A DNA stretch of 64,000 nt from Pseudotabrizicola sp. (GTDB lineage: Bacteria; Pseudomonadota; Alphaproteobacteria; Rhodobacterales; Rhodobacteraceae), in assembly GCF_030656345.1 (NCBI RefSeq), contig NZ_JAUSNR010000056.1:1-64000 (forward strand), in the 5' to 3' direction. Both the position numbers and the translations under genes were made by a program. The first letter of the stretch is position 1. Each line of letters begins with the position of its first letter. Of the stretch, positions 1 to 9,273 are shown piece after piece. The notes beneath the pieces are model-generated. The model made no database searches. It saw nothing but the letters and a program-made list of their open reading frames with translations, and was not told the DNA's origin.

Positions 1-1428
1 CACAACACGGCCTTCCAGACCCTGTTCAACCTCGATCCGGCCTGGCTGGACGAACGGCCGACCCATGCCGAACTGCTGGACCGGCTGCGTCAGCGCCGCC
101 TGCTGCCCGAGGTCGTCGACTATGCCGGCTGGAAGGCCAATGAACTCGATTTTTACGGCGCCTCGGAGGCCGCGCCCGACGATAGCTGGTCCCTGCCGGA
201 CGGGCGGACCTTGCGGGTCGTGCGCCAGCCGCATCCTCTGGGCGGGGTGCTGCTGCTGTTCTCGGACATCACCGACGAGCTGAAGCTGCGCAGCCGGTTC
301 AACGCCCAGATCCAGGTCCAGACCGCGACGCTGGACAAGCTCAATGACGCCGTGGCCGTGTTCGGCTCGGACGGTCGCCTGCGTCTGCACAATGAGGCCT
401 TCGACGCCTTCTGGGGCGTGACCGGCGAGGCGCTGGACGCGGCCGGGGATTTCGACGCCGTCGCAGGCCTGTGCCAGTCGATCATGCCCGACCCGGCCCT
501 CTGGCTGGGGCTGAAGGCGCGGGTCGCCGACCCCGATCCCGAGAGCCGGGTTCCGATCGCCGGCGAGGGCAAGACCACCGACGGCCGGATCGCCTCGTGG
601 CTGACCCGACCTCTTCCGGACGGCGCCACACTGGTGGCCTTCGCCGACGTGACGGCCCAACGCGGACTGGAGCAGGCCCTGGCGGCCAAGGCCCAGGCGC
701 TGGAGGAATCGACGGCGCTGAAGCGCGAGTTCGTCGGCAGTGTCAGCTATGAGCTGCGCACCCCCTTGACCACCATCGTCGGCTATTCCGAACTTCTGGA
801 GATGCAGGCCGATCTGCCCGAGCGCAGCCGCCAGCACGCCGGGGCCATCCGCGTCGCCGCCAGCCAGCTGGCCAGTTCGATCGACGATGTGCTGGACATG
901 GCCCAAATCGACGCCGGGGAGATGGAGTTGCAGCTCGGCGACGTGCGCGTGCGGGACCTGCTGGACTCCGCCGCCGAACGGGTCCTGGCCCGGATCGAGG
1001 CGCGCGGAGCCAGTCTGAAGGTCGAATGCCCGAACGGTTTGCGGCCCATCCGCGCCGACGCACAGCGGGTCGGACAGGCGCTGGACCATCTGCTGGATCA
1101 TGCCGCCCGGGCTGTTTCGGAGGGCGGGGCCGTGACCCTGACCGCCGAGGCCACCTCATCGGAGGTCCGCATCCGCGTCGAGGACACGGGTCGCGGCATC
1201 CCGTATCACCTGCAGGCCCACGTCTTCGACCGGTTCGTGCGGCGCGAGCGCGGCGGACCCGGCGTCGGCCTGGCCCTGGTCAAGGCCCTGGTCGAACTGC
1301 ATGGCGGATGGGCCGAGGTCGAGAGCGAGCCCGGCAAGGGCGCGGCCTTCATCCTGCACCTGCCGTTGGAAGCCGCCGGCGTGGCGGCGGCCCCGGAGCT
1401 CAGGTTGGGCGTGGCGAGTGGCGAGTGA
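1..1428 (+). CDS. divL: DivL-like PAS sensor kinase with Tyr in the H-box (5' partial)
   Basis: The frame is open from base 1, so the N-terminus lies outside the window; 475 residues remain. A PAS-like region (FNAQIQVQ... to about base 660) is followed by a dimerisation helix containing SVSYELRTPL. The usual phospho-accepting His is Tyr, codon 748-750. The N-box is degenerate (LDHLLDHAARA), while G1 (DTGRGIP) and G2 (GPGVGLALVKAL) are kept. Tyr at this place is the hallmark of DivL, the cell-cycle pseudokinase that controls CckA in Caulobacter. DivL identity is inferred from that residue, the PAS context and the degenerate ATP site. The last residues are encoded inside an inverted repeat. Confidence 0.75.
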   Translation, partial: HNTAFQTLFNLDPAWLDERPTHAELLDRLRQRRLLPEVVDYAGWKANELDFYGASEAAPDDSWSLPDGRTLRVVRQPHPLGGVLLLFSDITDELKLRSRFNAQIQVQTATLDKLNDAVAVFGSDGRLRLHNEAFDAFWGVTGEALDAAGDFDAVAGLCQSIMPDPALWLGLKARVADPDPESRVPIAGEGKTTDGRIASWLTRPLPDGATLVAFADVTAQRGLEQALAAKAQALEESTALKREFVGSVSYELRTPLTTIVGYSELLEMQADLPERSRQHAGAIRVAASQLASSIDDVLDMAQIDAGEMELQLGDVRVRDLLDSAAERVLARIEARGASLKVECPNGLRPIRADAQRVGQALDHLLDHAARAVSEGGAVTLTAEATSSEVRIRVEDTGRGIPYHLQAHVFDRFVRRERGGPGVGLALVKALVELHGGWAEVESEPGKGAAFILHLPLEAAGVAAAPELRLGVASGE

Positions 1429-1505
1429 CGAGTGGCGAGAAAGGCCTGCTCGCTTTGACTCGTCCCTGCGCACTCACTAACCACTCGCCACACGCCACTC
1501 GCCAC
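1411..1505. repeat. Imperfect inverted repeat of GGCGAGTG units
   Basis: The left arm (1411-1439) is built from GTGGCGAGTG-type units, and the right arm (1481-1505) is close to its reverse complement, with about two mismatches over 25 bases. The repeat covers the stop codon of the DivL-like gene and ends eleven bases before the HAD gene. It could fold into a long hairpin that ends transcription or stabilises mRNA. It looks like a member of a dispersed intergenic repeat family, but no second copy lies in this window. Confidence 0.7.
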
Positions 1506-1515
1506 TGGACCTGTC

Positions 1516-2358
1516 ATGGCCAAACGTCTGAAAACCGCGCTGATCTACGACTTCGACGGCACCTTGGCGCGGGGCAATATGCAGGAGGTCAGCTTCATTC
1601 CCTCGATCGGGATGACGCCCCAGCAGTTCTGGGACAGCGTCTATCCGGAGACGCAGAAGGCCGATGGCGACGGCATCCTGATGTATATGCAGATGATGTT
1701 GCAGGCGGCGCGCGAGACCGGCCAGCCCGTGACCAGACAGGCCCTGCGCGACCACGGCCGCGACGTCGCCCTGTTCGAGGGTCTGCGCGACCTGTCCTGG
1801 TTCGACCGGATGAACGCCTACGGCGCCGAGGTCGGGCTGGAGATCGAACACTACATCATCTCGGCCGGGCTGACGGAAATGATCGAGGGCTGCCCGATCG
1901 CCCGGGCCTTCCATCACGTCTATGCGTCGAAATACGTCTATGACGCCGAGGATGTGGCGATCTGGCCGGCGGTCGGCGTCAACTACACGACCAAGACCCA
2001 GTACCTGTTCCGCATCAACAAGGGCGTGTTCAACCACTGGGACGACGAGCGGATCAACCGCTTCATCCCCGACGACAAACGCCCGGTTCCGTTCGAGCGG
2101 ATGATCTTCCTCGGCGACGGCGACACCGACGTGCCGACGATGAAGATGATGCACACCAAGGGCGGCTATTCGATCGCCGTCTATGACCCCGACAACACCC
2201 CGCGCGACACCCGCAAGATCCACCGGCTGATCTCGGAGGACCGGGTCAATTTCGTCGCCGCAGCCGACTATCGCGAAGGCACGGCCGTCGACCTGATCGT
2301 CAAGGGTCTGATCGGCCGCATCGCCGTCAATGCGGGGACGATGCCAGCCGATCTCTGA
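1516..2358 (+). CDS. HAD-superfamily phosphatase
   Basis: This 280-residue soluble protein carries all HAD motifs: motif I DFDGT near residue 12 with the nucleophile Asp, motif II ISAG near 116, a Lys in NYTTKTQ, and motif III FLGDGDTD near 199. Its size and the phosphoserine-phosphatase-like cap suggest a small-molecule phosphatase, but the substrate cannot be told. The ATG at 1516 follows directly after the inverted repeat, with no strong ribosome site. It may be read from the upstream kinase promoter or its own. Confidence 0.8.
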   Translation: MAKRLKTALIYDFDGTLARGNMQEVSFIPSIGMTPQQFWDSVYPETQKADGDGILMYMQMMLQAARETGQPVTRQALRDHGRDVALFEGLRDLSWFDRMNAYGAEVGLEIEHYIISAGLTEMIEGCPIARAFHHVYASKYVYDAEDVAIWPAVGVNYTTKTQYLFRINKGVFNHWDDERINRFIPDDKRPVPFERMIFLGDGDTDVPTMKMMHTKGGYSIAVYDPDNTPRDTRKIHRLISEDRVNFVAAADYREGTAVDLIVKGLIGRIAVNAGTMPADL

Positions 2359-2360
2359 CC

Positions 2361-3239
<879 letters not shown>

Positions 3240-3274
3240 GCGATGCTCCTCTGTAGCCCTCAATATATTAGAAT

Positions 3275-3289
3275 TTGCTAAATTAGCAA
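3275..3289. promoter_or_regulatory. Palindromic operator between blh-like gene and bigR
   Basis: TTGCTA-AAT-TAGCAA is a perfect dyad in the AT-rich 70-bp divergent intergenic region. Its place and AT-rich symmetry fit the binding site of the adjacent ArsR/BigR repressor, which would control both directions at once. Regulation is inferred. Confidence 0.65.
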
Positions 3290-3309
3290 TAACTCATATA
3301 TAACGCGGC

Positions 3310-3636
3310 ATGGACGCCGTTCACACCCTGTCTCTCCAACAGTTTCACACCCGCGCCGGCGAGGCGGCAAGACTTCTGAAGGCGCTCTCGAACGAGAAGC
3401 GCCTGATGATCCTGTGCCGGCTCGGCGATGGCGAATGCGCCGTGGGCGAACTGATTCCGCTGGTCGGTCTGTCCCAGTCGGCCCTGTCGCAACACCTCGC
3501 GGTGCTGCGCGAGGAAGGTCTGGTCGCCGCCCGGCGCGAGGGCGTGTCCATCCTCTACCGCATCGCCGAGCCGGCGGCCCTGAAACTTATCGCCGTGCTC
3601 GCCGACATCTATTGTCCTCCTGCTGAAGGAAACTGA
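3310..3636 (+). CDS. bigR: ArsR-family persulfide-sensing repressor (BigR/SqrR type)
   Basis: This 108-residue winged-helix protein has the recognition region LSQSALSQHLAVLREEGLV at about residues 56-74. Cysteines in GECAVG and DIYCPP fall where BigR and SqrR have their redox pair, which forms a disulfide or polysulfide bridge and releases DNA when sulfide rises. Genes for persulfide oxidation, rhodanese and a sulfite or thiosulfate permease flank it, supporting a sulfur sensor rather than a metal sensor. Confidence 0.85.
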   Translation: MDAVHTLSLQQFHTRAGEAARLLKALSNEKRLMILCRLGDGECAVGELIPLVGLSQSALSQHLAVLREEGLVAARREGVSILYRIAEPAALKLIAVLADIYCPPAEGN

Positions 3637-3639
3637 TCC

Positions 3640-3987
3640 ATGGCTGTACTCACCCCCCTCTCCGCCGCCGAAGTCGCGGCCCGCATCAAGGCCGGCAAGG
3701 CCGTGCTGGTCGATATTCGCGAGGCCGCCGAAGTCGCGCGCGAGCGTATCGCCGGCAGCGTCGTCAAGCCCCTGTCCGCCTTCGGGGCGGCCGACCTGGA
3801 GGTCCAGCCGGGCCGCGACGTCATCTATATGTGCCGCTCCGGCGCCCGCACCGGGATGAACTGCGTCCGTCTGGCCGCCTGCATCCCCGGCGAGGCTTTC
3901 GTGCTGGATGGCGGTCTGAACGCCTGGAAGGCCGAAGGCCTGCCCACGGTCGCCGAATCCGGGAACCCTCCGTCGCGGACGGCGTGA
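3640..3987 (+). CDS. Single-domain rhodanese
   Basis: This 115-residue protein is one rhodanese fold. The active-site loop is CRSGARTGMN, with the sulfur-carrying Cys at about residue 66, and the end of the domain reads LDGGLNAWKAEGLP. It starts three bases after bigR and is probably translated with it. It likely moves sulfane sulfur between glutathione persulfide and sulfite or thiosulfate in the pathway of the divergent dioxygenase. Confidence 0.85.
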   Translation: MAVLTPLSAAEVAARIKAGKAVLVDIREAAEVARERIAGSVVKPLSAFGAADLEVQPGRDVIYMCRSGARTGMNCVRLAACIPGEAFVLDGGLNAWKAEGLPTVAESGNPPSRTA

Positions 3988-3991
3988 TCGC

Positions 3992-4774
3992 ATGGACGCG
4001 ACCGTCGCCCAGTTGTTGCTGGCCGTGCTCAGCGGCGGGATCGTCGCCCTGTTGCTGACCGTGTTCGGCGGCGGCGGTTCGGTGCTGGCCGTGCCGCTGC
4101 TGCTGTATGTGGTGGGGGTGCGGGATCCCCATGTAGCGATCGGCGCCTCGGCCGCCGGGGTGTCGCTGAACGCCCTGACGGCCCTGGCCGGCCACGCCCG
4201 GGCGGGGCGGGTGCGCTGGCCCTGCGCCCTGTTGTTCGCCGGAACCGGCGCGGTCGGGGCCGTGGCCGGCTCATCCGTCGCCAAGGCGATCGACGGCCAC
4301 GCCCTGCTGCTCTTCTTCGCCTTCGCCATGGGGCTGGTCGCCCTGGCCATGCTGCGGCCGAACGCGCCGGTCGGGACCGAGAACGTGCGGCTGAACCGGA
4401 TCATGGCCCCGCGTATCGCCGCCTCGGGCGCCGGGGTCGGCGTGGCCGCGGGCTTCTTCGGCATCGGCGGCGGATTCCTGATCGTCCCCGGCCTGATGGG
4501 GGCCGCCGGCATGACCCTGGCCGTCGCCCAGGCCTCGTCCCTGGTCAGTGTCGCGGCCTTCGGGGCGGCCACCGCGACCAACTACGCCGTGTCCGGCCTG
4601 ATCGACTGGCCGATCGTGGCGGCCATGGCCGCGGGCGGAGGGGTCGGAACCCTTGCCGGCCTGCCGATCGCCCGACGGCTTGGAGCCAACGTCCTGCTGG
4701 GCCGACGCCTGTTCTCGGGCCTGATCCTGGTCGTGGCCGTTTATGTGGCGATCAGGGCGGTGACCGCGCTCTAA
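3992..4774 (+). CDS. TauE/SafE (TSUP) family permease
   Basis: A 260-residue polytopic membrane protein with about eight hydrophobic segments and the two glycine-rich repeats typical of TSUP carriers (FGGGGSVLAVPLL near the start, FGIGGGFLIVPGLMG at the middle). In BigR operons this protein exports sulfite or thiosulfate formed during sulfide oxidation. It starts four bases after the rhodanese stop and overlaps the convergent PilZ gene by four bases at its 3' end. Confidence 0.85.
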   Translation: MDATVAQLLLAVLSGGIVALLLTVFGGGGSVLAVPLLLYVVGVRDPHVAIGASAAGVSLNALTALAGHARAGRVRWPCALLFAGTGAVGAVAGSSVAKAIDGHALLLFFAFAMGLVALAMLRPNAPVGTENVRLNRIMAPRIAASGAGVGVAAGFFGIGGGFLIVPGLMGAAGMTLAVAQASSLVSVAAFGAATATNYAVSGLIDWPIVAAMAAGGGVGTLAGLPIARRLGANVLLGRRLFSGLILVVAVYVAIRAVTAL

Positions 4775-5097
4775 CGGCCGCCGGCGCGGAGGAAGGCGTC
4801 GCGGGCGGCCGCGAGACGGGAGGGGACGAGGCCCCGAAGGGAGGACTGGTCGCGCTGTTTCAGTCCCGCCTCCTGGCCCTTGCGCCAGACGACGTCGGCC
4901 TCGATAGCCAGGCCCCGACCGATGTCGATGACCTGCACCTGGTCCGGGAGGGCGATGTTGCGGTCCAGGCGCAGGCGCAGGCCCGTCGCCGAATGGTCGA
5001 CGATCAGACAGGTCAGTTCCAGACCGGGCGCGATCACCACCCCGCGGGTATTGATGGTCGACCGGGGCTCGAAACGGCGATCCTGCGGGGTGGTCAT
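4771..5097 (-). CDS. PilZ-domain protein
   Basis: This 108-residue protein keeps the two cyclic-di-GMP signatures: an N-terminal RRFEPR (RxxxR) and DHSATGLRL (D/NxSxxG) some 28 residues later. It is a one-domain PilZ receptor, and its output partner is unknown. The start overlaps the stop of the upstream kinase gene by four bases (ATGA), so the two are probably translationally coupled. Confidence 0.8.
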   Translation of the reverse strand: MTTPQDRRFEPRSTINTRGVVIAPGLELTCLIVDHSATGLRLRLDRNIALPDQVQVIDIGRGLAIEADVVWRKGQEAGLKQRDQSSLRGLVPSRLAAARDAFLRAGGR

Positions 5098-5894
5098 CCG
5101 ATCATAGAGCCCGGCAGACGGTTTCGATCCAGTTGCACGACGACATCGGCCCGCACGCCGCCGTCCAGCATGCGTCGGGTGATCCGTTCGAAATACTGGA
5201 TGAAGCCGGCCAGCCGGACCCGTTCGGCGGGGGGCAGGTCAGAGGGAGCCACCCCCAGCAGATCGGCCTCCTGCTGGCAGCGCCAGTCCAGCACCACGTC
5301 GAACGACGGCGCGCGCAGGAACAGGACGGCGTCGAAGGTCGCGACGAAATCCGCGTAAGGCCCGCCGACGAAGCCGTTCACCGCGCGGCGCCAACGGCCG
5401 TCCGGGTCCTGCCCGGCTTCCAGGGCGTTGACCGGCTCCGCCAGGGCCGTCGCGTCCTCGGGCAGGACGCCGAGGCACCAGGCGTCGATCAGGATCGCCG
5501 AGGGTCGGCCGGGAAAAACGCGCCAGTCCCCGACTGGCCGCCGGTCGTCGCCACGCTTGTCGAAATCGGGGATGCGGGTTTCGTCGTCCGGTCCGGCGGC
5601 GGACAGGGCGTCGATCAACCGTTGCAGCAGGATCAGATCGTGGCTGCCGGGCGGCCCGCGGGTGAGGAACAGCGGATGGACATCGCGCGCCATGGCCTCG
5701 CGTTCGGCGCGGGTCAGATAGACGTCGTCGATGGAGATCTGGACGGCGCCGAACCGTTCGGCGGCGGCCCGGGCCAGGGTGGTCTTGCCGCACCCTTGCG
5801 CCCCCACCACGGCGATCAGCGGCGGGCGGTCTTCCGGGCCGTCGGCGATCAGACGGCCGATCAGGTCGATGAGGTCAGGATCGGCGCGGCCCAT
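5094..5894 (-). CDS. P-loop kinase of the glycerate-kinase/uridine-kinase-like family
   Basis: The 266-residue protein has Walker A GAQGCGKTT near residue 30, SIDDVYLT as the substrate/metal loop, and DFDKRGDDR in the middle, as in the plant-type D-glycerate 3-kinase group (COG4240). Substrate assignment is by family only. It lies nine bases after the ferredoxin gene and overlaps the PilZ gene, so the three probably form one operon. Confidence 0.75.
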   Translation of the reverse strand: MGRADPDLIDLIGRLIADGPEDRPPLIAVVGAQGCGKTTLARAAAERFGAVQISIDDVYLTRAEREAMARDVHPLFLTRGPPGSHDLILLQRLIDALSAAGPDDETRIPDFDKRGDDRRPVGDWRVFPGRPSAILIDAWCLGVLPEDATALAEPVNALEAGQDPDGRWRRAVNGFVGGPYADFVATFDAVLFLRAPSFDVVLDWRCQQEADLLGVAPSDLPPAERVRLAGFIQYFERITRRMLDGGVRADVVVQLDRNRLPGSMIG

Positions 5895-5903
5895 GGCCGC
5901 GGC

Positions 5904-6224
5904 TCAGTGCTGATTTTCGGGGAGACGGACGATCAGGCCGTCGAGATCGTCCGACACCCGGATCTGGCAGGACAGTCGGCTGTTCGGCTGGACGTTCTCG
6001 GCGAAGTCCAGCATCGACTCCTCCATGGCCGAGGCGCGACCGGTCTCGGCGGCGAAGGCCTCGTCGACATAGACATGACAGGTGGCGCAGGCGCAGGCCC
6101 CGCCGCAGTCGGCGTCGATGCCCGGCACATTGTTGCGGATCGCCCCCTCCATGACGGAGAGGCCGGTCTTGACCTCCACGACATGCTCGCGGCCGTCGTG
6201 TTCGATGTAGGTGATCTTGGGCAT
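5904..6224 (-). CDS. [2Fe-2S] ferredoxin
   Basis: A 106-residue adrenodoxin-type ferredoxin. The cluster ligands are in [14 protein letters not shown] (three Cys) with the fourth in LSCQIR. It resembles FdII-type ferredoxins of alphaproteobacteria, used in Fe-S assembly or cytochrome P450 reduction. From memory, a ferredoxin close to sdhB is seen in Caulobacter genomes, which fits the left part of the window being of that order. Confidence 0.9.
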   Translation of the reverse strand: MPKITYIEHDGREHVVEVKTGLSVMEGAIRNNVPGIDADCGGACACATCHVYVDEAFAAETGRASAMEESMLDFAENVQPNSRLSCQIRVSDDLDGLIVRLPENQH

Positions 6225-6303
6225 GGGGCGCTCTTAGCGCAGTGGCTCGCGCGGGCAAATGCCGTAAGTTGTGACAGGCATGGATCTATGGCATAATCCC
6301 GCT

Positions 6304-6543
6304 ATGTCCGCCACTCGCAAGATTACGGTTCATCTGCCGGCCGACCTGGTCGAGGCCGCTCAGGCCGCGACCGGTGCGGGCGTCACAGAAACCGTGCGTC
6401 AGGGACTTGAGAAGCTGAAACGCGAGCGCTTCTACGCGATGATGAAGGCCTTGCGCGGCAAGGTGGATTTTTCCGACTTCGACCTCGATGAACTGCGCGA
6501 GGACAAGGAATACGGCTGGGGCGTGAGCGAACCCAAGCCGTGA
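6304..6543 (+). CDS. VapB-type antitoxin (ribbon-helix-helix)
   Basis: This 79-residue protein begins with KITVHLPADLVEAAQ, a ribbon-helix-helix strand and helix, and ends in an acidic, Trp-containing tail able to wrap a PIN toxin. I took the ATG at 6304; an in-frame ATG at 6271 would add eleven residues without a clear ribosome site. The stop overlaps the GTG start of the toxin gene by four bases, typical of toxin-antitoxin coupling. Confidence 0.8.
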   Translation: MSATRKITVHLPADLVEAAQAATGAGVTETVRQGLEKLKRERFYAMMKALRGKVDFSDFDLDELREDKEYGWGVSEPKP

Positions 6544-6917
6544 TCTGCGCCGACACCAGCAGCGTGGCGCGCTATCTCGACGGCGAGAACGGCCCTGACG
6601 TGGATCTGGTCGCGGCGGCCATTGAGGACGAAGACCTCGTGCTCGCTCCCATGACCGTGACGGAACTGCTTTCCCATACGGGCGCGCGCCCTTTGCTCGA
6701 TCCGCTTCTACGCAACGCGCCGGTGCTGCCGATCATGGACGGGTTCTGGGAGCGCGCCGGCCTGATGCGGCGGCGCATCCGCCAGGTCGGCCTGAAGGCG
6801 AAGCTTGCCGATACGCTGATTGCCCAGTGCTGCCTCGACTCCCGTGCGCCGCTGATCGCGCACGACCCCGATTTCCGCCACTTCGTCACCCATGGCGGGC
6901 TGAAGCTGGCCGACTGA
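6540..6917 (+). CDS. VapC-type PIN-domain toxin
   Basis: The 125-residue PIN domain starts at GTG 6540 inside the antitoxin stop (GTGA). The acidic active site is visible: Asp5 in CADTSS, Glu in MTVTELL, Asp in KLADTLIA, and Asp in AHDPDF. Such proteins are ribonucleases that cut tRNA or rRNA and are held inactive by the partner, which also represses the operon. The RNA target cannot be told. Confidence 0.85.
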   Translation: MICADTSSVARYLDGENGPDVDLVAAAIEDEDLVLAPMTVTELLSHTGARPLLDPLLRNAPVLPIMDGFWERAGLMRRRIRQVGLKAKLADTLIAQCCLDSRAPLIAHDPDFRHFVTHGGLKLAD

Positions 6918-6920
6918 CCA

Positions 6921-7856
6921 CTATTCGTCGGCGGCCTGCTGACGCGCCAGCGCCTCATAGCCGCTAATCTGGGCCAGCGACACGGCCGCGTGGGCGCGAC
7001 CCTCCCCGGACGGATCTTCGTTCATCGCGATGAGGAACCACCGCTTGGCCAGCGCCAGCAGCTCCATATCGACAGGTCCGGAGGGCGCGTTCGGAACCGC
7101 CCGGAGGAAGGCCGCCTGACCGGCGAGGGCGGCGGCGTCCCGGCGTCCCGCCTGATAGGCCTTTTCCATCCACTGGCCGGCCGCGGCCAGGTCGATCGGA
7201 CCGCCCTGACCGTTCCAGTCCAACGTGCCCAGATTATAAGCCGCGTTGCGCTGGTCCTGGGCCGCAGCGAGACGATACCAGCGGCGCGCTTCGGCATAGT
7301 CCTGCGGCACGCCCCCGCCCCGTCTGTAGTGATCGCCCATGTCCGTCTGGGCGTTCGGTTCGCCGGCCTCGGCGGCCTCGCGGCACAGGGCCACTCCGGC
7401 CTCGGGGTCCGTTGGACCGCCCTCGCCCCGGATGAGCATATTGCCGAGGGCGCATTTGGCCTGAAGGAAACCTCCATCCGCGCCTCGCCGGTACCAGATG
7501 CGCGCTTCGGCGAAGTCCCGCTCTCCGAACGCGCCCTCCCACAGGCACTGGCCGTAGTTGTGGGAGGCGCTGGGTCGGGCTTCGCGCGCGGCGCGGAAAT
7601 GCTGGCAGGACTTCAGACGGTCACGCTCGACCCCACCGAGGCCGATGTACATCTCGCCGAGCATGTTGTGCGCGTCGATGTCGCCGGCCTCGGCGAGGGT
7701 TTCCAGCCGACGCAGGCCGGCGTCCCGTTCCCCCGCCGCAACCTGTCGGGCGGCGGCGCGGACATCGGCGTTGACTTCGGTCTCCTGGGCCGTCGCCGAT
7801 CCGGCATGCCCCAGAGCGAGACAGGCGGCGACCGCAAACGTCGCCCGCCCGATCAT
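6921..7856 (-). CDS. Secreted Sel1-repeat protein
   Basis: The 311-residue protein has a signal peptide ([18 protein letters not shown], cleavage about after SATA) and a run of Sel1-like repeats of about 36 residues, for example [25 protein letters not shown] and [13 protein letters not shown]. It probably works as a periplasmic scaffold. The start overlaps the sdhB stop by four bases (ATGA), so it is translated from the sdhB message. Its composition matches the left segment, which ties the sdhB 3' end to the Caulobacterales-like side. Confidence 0.8.
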   Translation of the reverse strand: MIGRATFAVAACLALGHAGSATAQETEVNADVRAAARQVAAGERDAGLRRLETLAEAGDIDAHNMLGEMYIGLGGVERDRLKSCQHFRAAREARPSASHNYGQCLWEGAFGERDFAEARIWYRRGADGGFLQAKCALGNMLIRGEGGPTDPEAGVALCREAAEAGEPNAQTDMGDHYRRGGGVPQDYAEARRWYRLAAAQDQRNAAYNLGTLDWNGQGGPIDLAAAGQWMEKAYQAGRRDAAALAGQAAFLRAVPNAPSGPVDMELLALAKRWFLIAMNEDPSGEGRAHAAVSLAQISGYEALARQQAADE

Positions 7857-8647
7857 GCCGCTTCCGTCTTCTTCCGGCTTGGCGCCACCATCAGCTTCTT
7901 GGTCTCGGCGATGGCCTTGGCCGGGTTCAGGCCCTTGGGACAGACCTGGGCGCAGTTCATGATGGTGTGGCAGCGGTACAGTTTGAACGGATCTTCCAGA
8001 TCGTCCAGCCGCTCGCCCGTCGCCTCATCCCGGCTGTCGATGATCCAGCGATAGGCGTGCAGAAGCGCCGCCGGCCCCAGATATTTGTCGCCGTTCCACC
8101 AATAGCTTGGGCAGGACGTGCTGCAGCAGGCGCACATCACGCATTCATACAACCCGTCCAGCTTGCCCCGGTCATCGATCGACTGGCGCCATTCCTTCGC
8201 GGGGCGGTTGGTCTTGGTTTCCAGCCACGGCATGATGCTGGCGTGCTGAGCGTAGAAATGCGTCAGATCCGGAATCAGATCCTTGACCACCGGCAGATGC
8301 GGCAGCGGATAGATCTTCACATCGCCCTTCACCTCATCCAACCCATAGATACAGGCCAGCGTGTTGATGCCGTCGATGTTCATCGCGCAAGACCCGCAGA
8401 TGCCTTCGCGGCACGACCGGCGGAAGGTCAGCGTCGGGTCAATCTCGTTCTTGATCTTGATCAGCGCGTCCAGAATCATCGGGCCGCAGCTGTCCATATC
8501 GACGAAATACGTATCGACCTGCGGGTTTTTCCCGTCATCCGGGTTCCAGCGGTAGATCTGGAATTTCCGCACATTCTTGCCCTCCGGCTTCGGCCAGGTC
8601 TTGCCGGTGCGGATCGTGCTGTTTTTGGGAAGCGTGAATTGGACCAT
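7853..8647 (-). CDS. sdhB: Succinate dehydrogenase iron-sulfur subunit
   Basis: A 264-residue subunit linking SdhA flavin to the membrane quinone site. Ligands for the three clusters are visible: [13 protein letters not shown] for [2Fe-2S], [12 protein letters not shown] for [4Fe-4S], [14 protein letters not shown] for [3Fe-4S]. The N-terminal three quarters ([31 protein letters not shown]) read like Rhodobacterales SdhB. The tail ([24 protein letters not shown]) does not match the NCTKTCPKG-type tail I recall for Rhodobacter. The gene may therefore be a hybrid of two genomes (see finding). Function as written should be complete. Confidence 0.9.
   Translation of the reverse strand: MVQFTLPKNSTIRTGKTWPKPEGKNVRKFQIYRWNPDDGKNPQVDTYFVDMDSCGPMILDALIKIKNEIDPTLTFRRSCREGICGSCAMNIDGINTLACIYGLDEVKGDVKIYPLPHLPVVKDLIPDLTHFYAQHASIMPWLETKTNRPAKEWRQSIDDRGKLDGLYECVMCACCSTSCPSYWWNGDKYLGPAALLHAYRWIIDSRDEATGERLDDLEDPFKLYRCHTIMNCAQVCPKGLNPAKAIAETKKLMVAPSRKKTEAA
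7860..8060. other. Probable junction of two genomes within sdhB
   Basis: Genes left of this stretch match Caulobacterales content and order. Genes right of it follow the Rhodobacter sdh-mch-mcl2-mdh-suc order as I recall it. The switch must fall in the highly conserved cluster-ligand coding part of sdhB, where the two lineages share long identical stretches. The exact base cannot be fixed by eye. This could be an assembly join or a real recombination event. Confidence 0.55.
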
Positions 8648-8650
8648 GGG

Positions 8651-8947
8651 TTATCCCTTCCATTCCGGGAATGAATAGAGCGGGCGGCTGGGGGCCTGCC
8701 CGGATTTCTGATAGACGCAAGAGTCGTAAACCGCTGCCGGATCACGGCCCATGACATAATCGGACGTGACCTCAAGCTTGATCCGCCCGCCGACCCTGCC
8801 GCCGGTGCCGATGCCTGCCGCCACTTCGCCACGCGGCTGCTGGGCCAGCCGGGCGCGCTGAAAACATTCCCGCTCGGCCTGCGGCAAAGGCACCGGCCCG
8901 CAAGCCAGCAGCACCAATGGCAGGCCCAGAACCAGAACCCGCCTCAT
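8651..8947 (-). CDS. Small lipoprotein in the sdh operon
   Basis: This 98-residue protein has a lipobox-type start, RRVLVLGLPLVLLACG, so the mature protein is probably a lipidated periplasmic polypeptide beginning at Cys16. Two further Cys (RECFQR, DSCVYQ) could pair. It starts inside the end of the previous lipoprotein gene (four-base overlap) and ends three bases before sdhB. I recognise no domain. Position suggests a role with succinate dehydrogenase or simply co-expression. Confidence 0.7.
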   Translation of the reverse strand: MRRVLVLGLPLVLLACGPVPLPQAERECFQRARLAQQPRGEVAAGIGTGGRVGGRIKLEVTSDYVMGRDPAAVYDSCVYQKSGQAPSRPLYSFPEWKG

Positions 8948-9273
8948 GCCCGCACCGGCGGCACGCCATTGGCGGCAAAGCAGGCCGAGGCTTCGGGGCG
9001 GATGGCAATGCCGCGGATCGTGGCACGGGTCGACGAGCCCGCCACCACCGCCACATCCCGCGCCAGTGCCTGCACCTCTGCCGCCGTGGCGTTGCGCACG
9101 ATGCAATCGGTGGCCCGTTGCGCCAATGGCGTCGGCATATCCTGCTGCACCACCGGCAACACCACCGAGGCGGCAATGCGCCGCCCGGCCTGATCGGCCA
9201 CATCCTGCGGATCGCAGGCGGCCAGCGTCATCGGCAGCACGGCAAACATCACGACATTCCGGATAAAGCTCAT
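8944..9273 (-). CDS. Small lipoprotein in the sdh operon, paralogue of its upstream neighbour
   Basis: A 109-residue protein with lipobox (FAVLPMTLAACD), then a region with ATDCIVRNATAAEVQALA and a later Cys in EASACFAANG. The same pattern (TDC-V/I-x-N-A/T, then a Cys about 40-50 residues later) occurs in the next gene upstream, so the two look like diverged duplicates. The reading frame overlaps both neighbours by four bases. Confidence 0.7.
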   Translation of the reverse strand: MSFIRNVVMFAVLPMTLAACDPQDVADQAGRRIAASVVLPVVQQDMPTPLAQRATDCIVRNATAAEVQALARDVAVVAGSSTRATIRGIAIRPEASACFAANGVPPVRA

